Assembly: GCA_003669555.1 (NCBI GenBank)
Contig: QWOS01000018.1
Coordinates: forward strand, 1 to 38,727
Reading direction: 5' to 3'
Source: Planctomycetota bacterium
Lineage (GTDB): Bacteria > Planctomycetota > Planctomycetia > Gemmatales > Gemmataceae
DNA: 38,727 bases
The position numbers and the translations under genes are program-made. Numbering within the stretch: the first letter of the stretch is position 1; every line of letters starts with the position of its first letter. Of this stretch, positions 6,984-15,000 are shown one piece after another. The notes beneath the pieces were generated by a model, which ran no database searches, was not told where the DNA came from, and worked only from the letters and a program-made list of their open reading frames with translations.

Positions 6984-8345
6984 ATGAATCCCAATTCAGG
7001 TCAAAGCGGCAGGAAACCAAAAACCGGAGGCCCCGAACAGGGAGGCCGCGCCCGCTACAAAGGCGGTGTGGGAATGCCTCACCCCAACAATAACCAGCCG
7101 CGTCGCAAGCCCCAGCGCAGCGGCGGTCCCCGCCCCGCCAACCAGCCCCGTTATTCGGATCAGGGGCTTCCTGGCACCATGCCGCCAGCCGATTCCTACT
7201 CCGAACCCGCCATCACCGGCGATATGGAGGCAGCGCAGTCGACCTGGCTTGAAGTTGACGGCGTGCTGGAAATGGCTCCCCGTGGGCATGGCTTCCTTCG
7301 CTCGCTGGAGCGGGGTCTCAAACCCCAGTCAACTGACCCCTTTGTGACAGCTCAACTCATCCAGAAATGGGGCCTGCGCGAGGGTATCCACCTGCGAGGC
7401 GTGGTGCAGCCGGTGCGTGGCCAAGGTCCCCGTCTTGCCCGCATCGACCAGATCGAGAATGCCGCCGCCGAGTTGTACAAGCCGCGCTCTTTCGAAACCC
7501 TCACCGCTGTCGATCCCAAGGTGGCTATCAAGCTGGAAACCGGCCAGGAGCCTCTTTCCACCCGCGTGATGGATCTTCTCACCCCCCTGGGAATGGGACA
7601 GCGCGCCCTCATCGTGGCGCCGCCACGCACTGGCAAGACCATCCTGTTGCAGCAACTGGCCAAGGCGGTTAGTCAGAATCATCCCGAAATGCACCTCATG
7701 GTGCTGCTGGTGGATGAGCGCCCCGAAGAAGTGACGGAAGTGCGCCGCACCATCCGCGGCGAGATTTATGCCAGTTCCAGCGACCTGGATGCTGCCAACC
7801 ATGTCCGCCTGGCGGAACTGGTGGTGGAACGCGCCAAGCGTCTGGCGGAGCAGGGCAAACAGGTTTTCCTCCTGCTCGATAGCCTGACCCGGCTGGCGAG
7901 AGCTTATAACAAGAATGTGGGCAACAGCGGCCGGACCATGTCTGGCGGTGTGGATATCCGCGCACTGGAAGTACCCAAGCGCCTGTTTGGTTGCGCCCGC
8001 GCCTTTGATGAGGGTGGTAGTGTCACGGTCGTGGGCACCGCACTCATTGAAACCGGTTCGCGCATGGACGAGGTGATCTTTCAGGAGCTGAAGGGCACCG
8101 GCAACATGGAAATGGTGCTGGACCGCAAGCTGGCGGATCGTCGCATCTTCCCCGCCATGGACATCAGTCTTTCGGGTACACGGAAAGAGGAGCTTCTTCT
8201 CTCCCCCGAAATGTTGCCACGGATTCACGCACTCCGACGAGTGCTGGTCGATATGAAGCCTGTCGAGGCCATGGAAAAACTGCTCAGCCGCCTCGCCAAG
8301 ACCAAGACCAATACCGAGTTCCTTGAGATGATCAAGGTAAAATAA
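6984..8345 (+). CDS. rho: Transcription termination factor Rho
   Basis: The 453-residue hexameric RNA-dependent ATPase ends transcription at Rho-dependent sites. Residues 1-85 are a low-complexity tail rich in Gly, Pro, Arg, Gln and Asn in place of the usual N-terminal helical domain. The RNA-binding OB fold (VDGVLEMAPRGHGFLRS, about 91-107) and the ATPase core follow. The core has Walker A APPRTGKT at 212-219, then VDERPEEVTEVRR, LLLDSLTRLARAYN and GGVDIRALEVPKRLFG. It ends with LSGTRKEELLL, as Rho does. I chose the ATG at 6984 because the open frame upstream (to 6828) codes for unrelated sequence. A GGAAC purine stretch precedes it. Confidence 0.95.
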   Translation: MNPNSGQSGRKPKTGGPEQGGRARYKGGVGMPHPNNNQPRRKPQRSGGPRPANQPRYSDQGLPGTMPPADSYSEPAITGDMEAAQSTWLEVDGVLEMAPRGHGFLRSLERGLKPQSTDPFVTAQLIQKWGLREGIHLRGVVQPVRGQGPRLARIDQIENAAAELYKPRSFETLTAVDPKVAIKLETGQEPLSTRVMDLLTPLGMGQRALIVAPPRTGKTILLQQLAKAVSQNHPEMHLMVLLVDERPEEVTEVRRTIRGEIYASSSDLDAANHVRLAELVVERAKRLAEQGKQVFLLLDSLTRLARAYNKNVGNSGRTMSGGVDIRALEVPKRLFGCARAFDEGGSVTVVGTALIETGSRMDEVIFQELKGTGNMEMVLDRKLADRRIFPAMDISLSGTRKEELLLSPEMLPRIHALRRVLVDMKPVEAMEKLLSRLAKTKTNTEFLEMIKVK

Positions 8346-8348
8346 CGC

Positions 8349-8372
8349 GCCGGGTTTTGTCAGTCACCCGGC
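8349..8372. terminator. Stem-loop between convergent rho and epimerase genes
   Basis: GCCGGG and CCCGGC pair around a 12-base loop just after the rho stop. No T run follows on the plus strand; on the minus strand a TTATTTTA stretch lies a few bases beyond. A weak bidirectional terminator is possible. Confidence 0.3.
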
Positions 8373-8450
8373 CATGCCAACCACACCCAGGGCACCCCCA
8401 GGTGATTGCGGCATCTGTTTGCCAGATATCACCACCCACCCCGACCAGTC

Positions 8451-8927
8451 TTATTGAACCTGATAAATCGAATGCGGATCCAGTTCGTGGCGAATTTCAT
8501 CCACGGGCTCAGTGCGGCCGGGGCCCTTGTAAAGCCGGTCGGGAAAATTGTAAACGATTCCCGGGCCATCAGCGCTGTTTTTGTAGGCGTGGATCACGCG
8601 CGGCGGGATGATCACCAGCATCGGCCGTGCCACACCCACCATCTCCACCTGTTTCACGCCATGGGTGGCTGAACCCGGGCGCATATCCCATAGCGTCAGC
8701 TCAAAGTTGCCGGGGCCCATGAAACAAAAGCAGTCCGACTGGTCCACATGCTCATGCGGGCCGCGCACCACGCCCGGGTTGGTCATCGAGGCATAGGCCA
8801 TGGTCACCTGGAAGCCTTCCGGCAACTCATCCTGGCGAAACAGTTCGCCTAGCCAGCCACGGTCGTCGCCAAAGCGCTTGAGTGGTTTCCAGAACAAATC
8901 GCTGATAATGCCTTCGGTGAATCGCAT
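8451..8927 (-). CDS. RmlC-like sugar 3,5-epimerase / cupin protein
   Basis: The 158-residue protein resembles dTDP-4-dehydrorhamnose 3,5-epimerases. It has FGDDRGWLGELFRQDELP near the N-terminus and RGPHEH at 55-60, at the place of the RmlC active-site RGxHxQ/H. IPPRVIHAYKN lies in the middle and a tail like EPVDEIRHELDPHSIYQVQ closes it. It is shorter than RmlC proper (about 180 residues), so its substrate may be another nucleotide sugar. The ATG at 8927 lies eight bases after the manA stop, and the ribosome binding site (TGAGG) overlaps that stop. An open frame further upstream codes for antisense of manA. It is the last gene of the polysaccharide operon. Confidence 0.8.
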   Translation of the reverse strand: MRFTEGIISDLFWKPLKRFGDDRGWLGELFRQDELPEGFQVTMAYASMTNPGVVRGPHEHVDQSDCFCFMGPGNFELTLWDMRPGSATHGVKQVEMVGVARPMLVIIPPRVIHAYKNSADGPGIVYNFPDRLYKGPGRTEPVDEIRHELDPHSIYQVQ

Positions 8928-8935
8928 GGCGAGCC

Positions 8936-9976
8936 TCAATGAGATGAATAAAGCGCCGGCACGGTGGCATGGATCATGGCGGCCGGGCCTTCCGGTACCC
9001 ACATGGCCTGGCGAAGCGCAGCAGGTAGCACCAGGGTGTCTCCCATGCCAAGGGGAATAACGGATCCCCGGTACTCCAGCCGGGCTTTGCCGGCCACTTG
9101 CATCAGTGCCCCCAAAGTGCCCGGGCTGGTTAATCCGACTGGCGTGTCGCCCGAACAGAGATCGATATGGAACTCCGGGCACCGCACCAGAATATGCCGG
9201 CAAGAATCACCCGGCCCCGGCGGGAATGCAGCAGTCCGCACCGGGCTGACCGGGCCCTGGGCCCAGTCAATGGCAGCCAGTGACTGCTCCAGATGGAGGT
9301 CGCGACTCTTGCCATGGGCATCTTTGCGGTTCCAGTCGAAGAGCCGGAAGGTCGCGTCGCTGGATTCCTGGATCTCCGCCATCAGCACTCCGCCACCCAC
9401 CGCATGGACGGTGCCCGCTGGCAGATGCACACAGTCGCCGGGTTGGGGTTCAAAGCTGGCCAGGCAATCGGCCACGGTACCGTCGAGGGAGGCCTGGCGC
9501 AGTTGCTCGTGAGTGACTCCCGGATTCAGACCGGCCCAAACCTTGCTGCCTGGCCTGGCGGCGATGACAAACCATGCCTCGTTTTTGGACCCCTCACCAG
9601 GCCAGAGTGTTTTCACTTTTTCTGCGTCGGGATGCACCTGGACCGAAAGCCAGTCGTGGCAGTCAAGCCATTTGATCAGCCAGGGAAACGGGGTGTCAGG
9701 GCTGGCCCCCTTACCGAGCATGTCGGTTGGGTACCGCCGGGTGAGGTCCGCCAGGGTGCGCCCTGAATCGTGATGAAAACTGTGCTGCCTGGGATGAGTG
9801 CTCACCTCCCAGGATTCCCCATACGACTGGGCATCTGGCAAAGGCTTGCCCAACAGGTCTGCGAGCAATCTGCCGCCCCAGACCATGGCCCGTGGGGATG
9901 GTTCCAGGCGCAGGGCCATGTCCAGACTGGCAAAGTTGGCGGATTGCATGACGGTCTCACGAACAATCCGTTTCAT
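8936..9976 (-). CDS. manA: Mannose-6-phosphate isomerase, class I
   Basis: The 346-residue zinc enzyme interconverts mannose 6-phosphate and fructose 6-phosphate and feeds GDP-mannose or related sugar synthesis. Metal-site elements are visible: SVQVHPDAEK (Q113, H115), KNEAWFVIAA (E133) and HLPAGTVHAVGGG (H191). EIQESSDATFRLFDWNR follows, as in short class I isomerases. Its ATG shares one base with the TGA of the ABC ATPase gene (TGATG), so the two are likely coupled. The true start could be the Met at residue 10 (9949). Its place in an export operon suggests it supplies mannose-type precursors for the exported polymer. Confidence 0.9.
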   Translation of the reverse strand: MKRIVRETVMQSANFASLDMALRLEPSPRAMVWGGRLLADLLGKPLPDAQSYGESWEVSTHPRQHSFHHDSGRTLADLTRRYPTDMLGKGASPDTPFPWLIKWLDCHDWLSVQVHPDAEKVKTLWPGEGSKNEAWFVIAARPGSKVWAGLNPGVTHEQLRQASLDGTVADCLASFEPQPGDCVHLPAGTVHAVGGGVLMAEIQESSDATFRLFDWNRKDAHGKSRDLHLEQSLAAIDWAQGPVSPVRTAAFPPGPGDSCRHILVRCPEFHIDLCSGDTPVGLTSPGTLGALMQVAGKARLEYRGSVIPLGMGDTLVLPAALRQAMWVPEGPAAMIHATVPALYSSH

Positions 9977-10767
9977 CAGGCTGCGGCCACCAGTTGGCCA
10001 CCCGGGCTGGATTCACCGCATGACTGCGCTTGCCGCGCCCACGCCTGATACTCGCAGATTACCTGCTCCGCCGGCCCCAGCCTGCGGATGGTGCCATGTT
10101 CCAGCCAGAGCACCCTATCGCAAATCTTCATGGAGGTCTCCAGGTCATGGCTAACCATAATCATGATCTGCGCCTTGGCCATCATTTCCCGCATCCGGTT
10201 GTGGGCCTTGGCCTGGAAGGCGAGGTCGCCTGCCGAGAGCACCTCATCCACCAGCAGCACCTCGGGATCGATGGCGGTGGCGATACTGAAAGCCAGCCTG
10301 ACCAGCATGCCCGTACTGTAAAAGCGCACCGGCATGTTCAAAAACTCACCCAGTTCGCTGAACTCGGCGATTTCAGCCAGTTTTCGGCGCACGCTGGTGG
10401 GTGTCTCACCCTGCAGATAGCAGCGGAAACGGATGTTTTCCCAGCCGTTCGCCTCCTGCTCGAAACCCAGGGCAATGTCGAACAACGAGGAGATGCGCCC
10501 CTGCACGACCCGACTGCCCTCGCTGGGCCGGTAGATGCCGGCCAACACCTTGAGGAGCGTGCTTTTTCCAGCGCCGTTATGGCCAATGATGCCGATCCGT
10601 TCCCCTTTGGTCACCTGCAGCCCGATGCCGTGAAGTGCGCGCACCTGCATCGGCGGCCTGGTGAAGTTGCGGAAAATCCGCCCCACCAGAAATTCCTTCA
10701 GGGTGATGTGATTGTCGTGCCGAACCGTGAAGGTAAGCCCCAGATCTGTCAATTCCACCCGCGCCAT
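9976..10767 (-). CDS. Polysaccharide/teichoic-acid-type ABC exporter, ATP-binding subunit
   Basis: The 263-residue ATPase belongs to the Wzt/TagH/RfbE group that exports lipid-linked polysaccharides. It shows Walker A GHNGAGKST at 62-70, the characteristic signature YSTGM at 150-154 where ordinary transporters have LSGGQ, Walker B LLVDEVLSAGD at 171-181 and the switch His in VSHD. It lacks the C-terminal carbohydrate-binding domain of large Wzt proteins. The ATG at 10767 has a strong GAGGGGG before it; an earlier TTG at 10809 lacks this. It lies 38 bases after the permease gene and overlaps manA by one base. Confidence 0.9.
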   Translation of the reverse strand: MARVELTDLGLTFTVRHDNHITLKEFLVGRIFRNFTRPPMQVRALHGIGLQVTKGERIGIIGHNGAGKSTLLKVLAGIYRPSEGSRVVQGRISSLFDIALGFEQEANGWENIRFRCYLQGETPTSVRRKLAEIAEFSELGEFLNMPVRFYSTGMLVRLAFSIATAIDPEVLLVDEVLSAGDLAFQAKAHNRMREMMAKAQIMIMVSHDLETSMKICDRVLWLEHGTIRRLGPAEQVICEYQAWARQAQSCGESSPGGQLVAAA

Positions 10768-10805
10768 GGATCCCCCTCTGTTCCCGCCAATCCAGAGCCA
10801 TTGGA

Positions 10806-11705
10806 TCAAAGGTAGAAAATGAGTCTGGGTTCGCGCAACCGCAACGCCAGGCCTGCCACTGTCAAAAAAGAAAGTGCCACGGCCAGAGCCGAGCCAAAAA
10901 CCAGCGGCGTGGGCAGGGTGTGGTCGAGCAACGGGGTGCGGACCAGCTCAAGAAAGGGTGCCAGGGGGTTCAGATAGACCACCCACCCCAAACCTTTTTC
11001 CTGGAGCAGTTTGGCCGGATACCATACCGGGGTGAGATACATCAGCACCTGCATGCCCACTTCCGTCAGGTGTTTCACATCGCGAAAGTGGACGGTCATC
11101 AGGCCGAGAATGCAGGCCAGCGACCACCCAAAAACCAGGAAAAGGCCCAGGGTGGGCACCAGGCTTAGCAAGGGCATCAGACCTGGCCAACCTGTACCCC
11201 ACAAGGCAAGAAAAACAGCAAGAGCCGCAGAGATAATAAAGTGAAAGCAATTGCCCAGTACAACACGCAGCGGATAAATAGCCAGAGGAGCAGGATGCTG
11301 CCTTATATAAACCTCAGACTGATGAAAGCAATTACTCCCCAATATCATCGATTGGGAAAGGAAATTCCAAACCGCTAAACCGGTCATTACATACGGTGCG
11401 AAAATGTACACATCCTGCTGGAACAGGGTGGCGAAAACCGTGCAGAAAATGATGGTCATGAAAACCGGGTTGAGCAGCGACCAGCCCATGCCCAGCGCCG
11501 AACCCCTATAGCGCGAGCGCAAGTCCATACGGACCAAAGACATCCAGAAATAGCGCCCTTGCCAAACTTCCTGGAGGTAGGCTCGCAAGCCCGGGTCACC
11601 TGAGGCGGAAATCATGCTGACAATGCCCGAGGGGAAGACGGAACGCAGGGTGGCCTGGCTGCGGGGGTCCTGGACTCCCGCACTGATTCTGGCCGGATTA
11701 CCCAT
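10806..11705 (-). CDS. Polysaccharide ABC exporter permease (ABC-2 type)
   Basis: The 299-residue integral membrane protein is of the Wzm/TagG type. A cytoplasmic N-terminal helix region (YFWMSLVRMDLRSRYRGSAL) precedes about six membrane segments. The C-terminal part has the family pattern DVKHLTEVGMQVLMYLTPVW and YLNPLAPFLELVR. With the ATPase just downstream it would form an exporter moving an undecaprenyl-linked glycan to the periplasmic side. The ATG at 11705 has an additional ~30-residue N-terminus compared with many relatives, so the Met at residue 31 is an alternative. Confidence 0.9.
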   Translation of the reverse strand: MGNPARISAGVQDPRSQATLRSVFPSGIVSMISASGDPGLRAYLQEVWQGRYFWMSLVRMDLRSRYRGSALGMGWSLLNPVFMTIIFCTVFATLFQQDVYIFAPYVMTGLAVWNFLSQSMILGSNCFHQSEVYIRQHPAPLAIYPLRVVLGNCFHFIISAALAVFLALWGTGWPGLMPLLSLVPTLGLFLVFGWSLACILGLMTVHFRDVKHLTEVGMQVLMYLTPVWYPAKLLQEKGLGWVVYLNPLAPFLELVRTPLLDHTLPTPLVFGSALAVALSFLTVAGLALRLREPRLIFYL

Positions 11706-12012
11706 AATAAATCAATCCCGGGTGGCTGGGTAAGGCACGAGCAATGGCAGCTGGAAAAGCCTGGCCAAAAAAAGAAGGTTTGTCATGCGCATACAACCGC
11801 AAACGGGTGAAATCCTGCCCGGCAGGGCCTGTCTGGTTGGGATAATACCGTTGGGACGGATTAGACGCATCATTCCATCCTTCCAGCTTGACCTGACCAC
11901 TTGCTTCCATGGTATTTGGAGTCAAGGTTATAGGAACAACGCAAGCATCGCGAAGCGGATCGTTCCAGGTACGATCGACATGGTCCGGTGGTTTGCTGTG
12001 ATTCAGACGCAC
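11698..12012 (-). CDS. Possible small protein at the head of the export operon
   Basis: A 104-codon frame fills most of the gap between the permease and the divergent VWA gene. Its stop overlaps the permease start by eight bases. The product is hydrophilic and rich in Pro, Asn and Arg (for example YYPNQTGPAGQDFTRLRLYA). It has no signal peptide, membrane segment or motif that I recognise. The overlap resembles those of the real genes in this operon, but no convincing ribosome binding site is visible and the frame could be chance. If it is not a gene, this stretch holds only intergenic DNA. Confidence 0.3.
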   Translation of the reverse strand: MRLNHSKPPDHVDRTWNDPLRDACVVPITLTPNTMEASGQVKLEGWNDASNPSQRYYPNQTGPAGQDFTRLRLYAHDKPSFFGQAFPAAIARALPSHPGLIYYG

Positions 12013-12029
12013 GGCCCGAGGATTCTGGC

Positions 12030-15000
12030 ATGAAAAAGTATCAGATGTTGGCAGCCGGAGTGGGCTTCCTTGGCATGGCGGCAGCCGTGCTGGGTGTTCG
12101 TGTGTGGGGTGACTCCCGCAAGCAGAAACGGGATGACCGCCCTTCGGTGGTCGCTCTCTCGCCTCTCCAGGAGAGACAGGCCGATGAACTGGGGGCCTCC
12201 CGCTTCACCAGCCAACCGGGTGTTGGCTACAGAACGGTGGGGGGTGAAGGTCTTTTCGGTATCCAGGTGAAGCTGGATTTGCCGGTGACCAAACTACCTC
12301 GTGATCTGGCCATTCTGGTCGACAACTCAGCCAGTCAGGCTGTGGGCTCGCTGGCAGGCGCTGTTGAAATCACCCGCGCCCTCCTTAGCCAGGCCGCCCC
12401 GGAAGATCGCATCAGTCTCTGGATGGCGAGCAACGAACCGGTGCAACTGACCCGGGGGCTGGTCTCTCCCGAAGCCGCCAAAGAGGCTTTGGCCTTGCTG
12501 GAGAAGGAATACCCTTCGGGTGCTACGAACCTGCCCAAGGCCATCCGTTCAGCTGCCGCGCTGTTTGGCGGAGAAGTGGGTCGCAGCCGTTCTGTGGTAT
12601 TGCTGGGTGATGGCCTGAGTCTGGCCAACCCGCTGGAAACCGAAGACCGTGTCCAGTTGGGCAGTGAGCTGGTTGACAAGCGGGTGGTGTTCCATGCCGT
12701 GCCCATGGGGCCCCGCATGGATCCTCTCAACCTGCATGGTCTGGCCAGTGCTTCGGGTGGTCGCTGCATTCGTGTGGCCCAGGGTGATGCCCCGGCCACT
12801 TTGGCCGAGCGGATCCGTTCCGCCGCCGATAGCCCGGTCTATTACCCCACCGCCATCAAGCTGGGCGACGGGGTGCTCGAAGCCTTTCCCAGCCGTTTAC
12901 CGCCACTGCGCTCCGATACCCCAACCCTGGTGGTTGGACGCCTGAGCCCCGGAACCAAAGCGGTTTCCCTCCAGTTCGAGGGCCAGGTTGCCGGTCTTGC
13001 GCGGGCGCTGACCCATACCCAGGAAATCCCTGGTTTCGATGTTGAGAACTTTTTCCTGACCCAGATGCTGCGCGACTGGCGAGGTAATCCCGATCGTCCC
13101 GCGCTGGTTCAGGCGGACAGGGCCCTGGTGCTGGCTTCCACCCAGTCGCACCTCGATCGTGAAGAATGTCTGGCACGCGCCAACTGGGCGCTGAGCACTG
13201 GCAAGGCCGAAACAGCGGTACGCCTGTACGATCAGGCCTCGCGAATCGACCCCACCAACATGGAAGCCCGTCGTGGCTTCGACCTGGCCCGTAAAGTGAA
13301 CGATGGCAAGCTGCCCCACTCGGTGCTGCTGAGGGATCTTGGCCAGATCAATGCCCAGATCGAGCAACCGGACGGCAAGCCCGCCCAGCCAGGCGCTCCC
13401 GCTCCGACAGACCGGGTGAAGCTGCCAGGCGCTGACGGCATTGTGGGCGCTGATATCGACCAGGTCCGCAAGCTTAGTGATGTTTATCTGCAAAAGCGTG
13501 AGGCCGATGTGAAGCGCTCTCTCGCCGAGGCGAACCGCGCCGCGACGGTCGATGAGGTGAACGCTGGCAAAGAGAACCTGAAACAGGAACTGCTTTCGCT
13601 GGAAAACGATGGCAGTATCTCGGCGGCTCGGAAGCAGCCTCTGATTGGCCAGGTCCAGTCGCGCTTGCAGGAATTGGAAAAGCGGGGCCGCGTTTTTGAT
13701 CGTGATGAACGCGAACGGCAGATGGTTCAGGTGAGCCTCGAAGAGCGCCGCAAAGAGGAGCGGTCGGTTGCCGCCCAGCAGGATCGCATCAAGGAACGCA
13801 TGCGCCAGTATGCTGCGCTGATGAACCAGGCCCGCGAAGAGCTGGCCCAGGCCCAGGCGCAGAAGATCCGCCAGGATCTGGTGAATCAGGGTGAGGCGGT
13901 TCCCCCCGCAGTGACCGCCGCTTACACCATCGCCCAGCGCAGCTACTACTACCGCCAGCTCCGTGACCTGGTGCGTCAGCGCGAGGAGAAGTGGTTGGCG
14001 GTGCTGTACGAGGTGGAGCGCAGTCATATCCCGTTCCCCGACGAACCGCCGGTGATCTATCCCGACGAAAACAGCCCGGTGATGAAAAACCGCTACAAAG
14101 ATTGGGCGGACCTGTCGAAGAAGCGCATCGACCGCTACGACACCCAGGGCTTCGGGTCGAATGTTCCCGAAGCGTCCATGAAGATTCGTGATTCGATGAG
14201 CCGAACCATCGATTACCCCGGTGTGCAGGACAACACCGCCAAGGTCCATGAAGAGCTCGATCGTCTGGGCAAGGAATTCGGCATTTCGTTCGAGTTCAAT
14301 GATGCTGCTTTCAAGATCGCGGGTATCGAGAAAGCTGGCGAATCCGAGCTGAAAGACCCTATCCCCAAGATGCGGGCCACCCTCGGCAGCGTGGTGAAGA
14401 AAGTCATCAGCCGTATCCAGAGCAACTCGGCCGATGGCAACGCTGTGTATGTGGTCCGCCGTGACCATATCGAAATCACCACCAGCCAGTTCCAGTTGCT
14501 CGACAAGGTGGCCCGGGCCTACCCGGTGGCGGATATCGTCTACGGGGCACCCAACTCCTTCGCCCAAAGTTCAGTGGTGCAGCAATCCACCCTGTTCGGC
14601 TTCGGCGGTTCTTACGGTATGGCCAACACCATGGCCCAGAACACCCAGTTCGGCGGTATCGGGGCCGGTGGCGGTCTGGGCGCCGCAGGCTTTGGTGGCG
14701 GCGGCGGCGGCGGCGGTGTAGCCGGCGGCCTGGGTGGTGCTATGGGTGGGCAGCAGATTGGCGGCCAGTTGGGCATGGGTGCTGTGGGCAATATGGGCCA
14801 GCAAGGCCAGCAGGGCCAGTTCGGCACCAACGGTGCGCAGGGCTCGCTTGGCCAGTTTGGCAACCAGGGTGCGCAATTCGGTTTGCAGGGTGGCAATTAC
14901 GCCGATGTGCTGGTGGCAACCATCCGTCAGCTGGTGGGTCGCCCCTCAGACTGGGCAGCACCGATTGTCCTGCCTGGCAGTCAGCCGGCTGACCCCCTGA

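Noticed and set aside
12897-14567. A 556-codon open frame antisense to the VWA gene
   Set aside because: It mirrors the codon bias of the real gene, has no recognisable domain or ribosome binding site and lies wholly within a coding region with clear domains.
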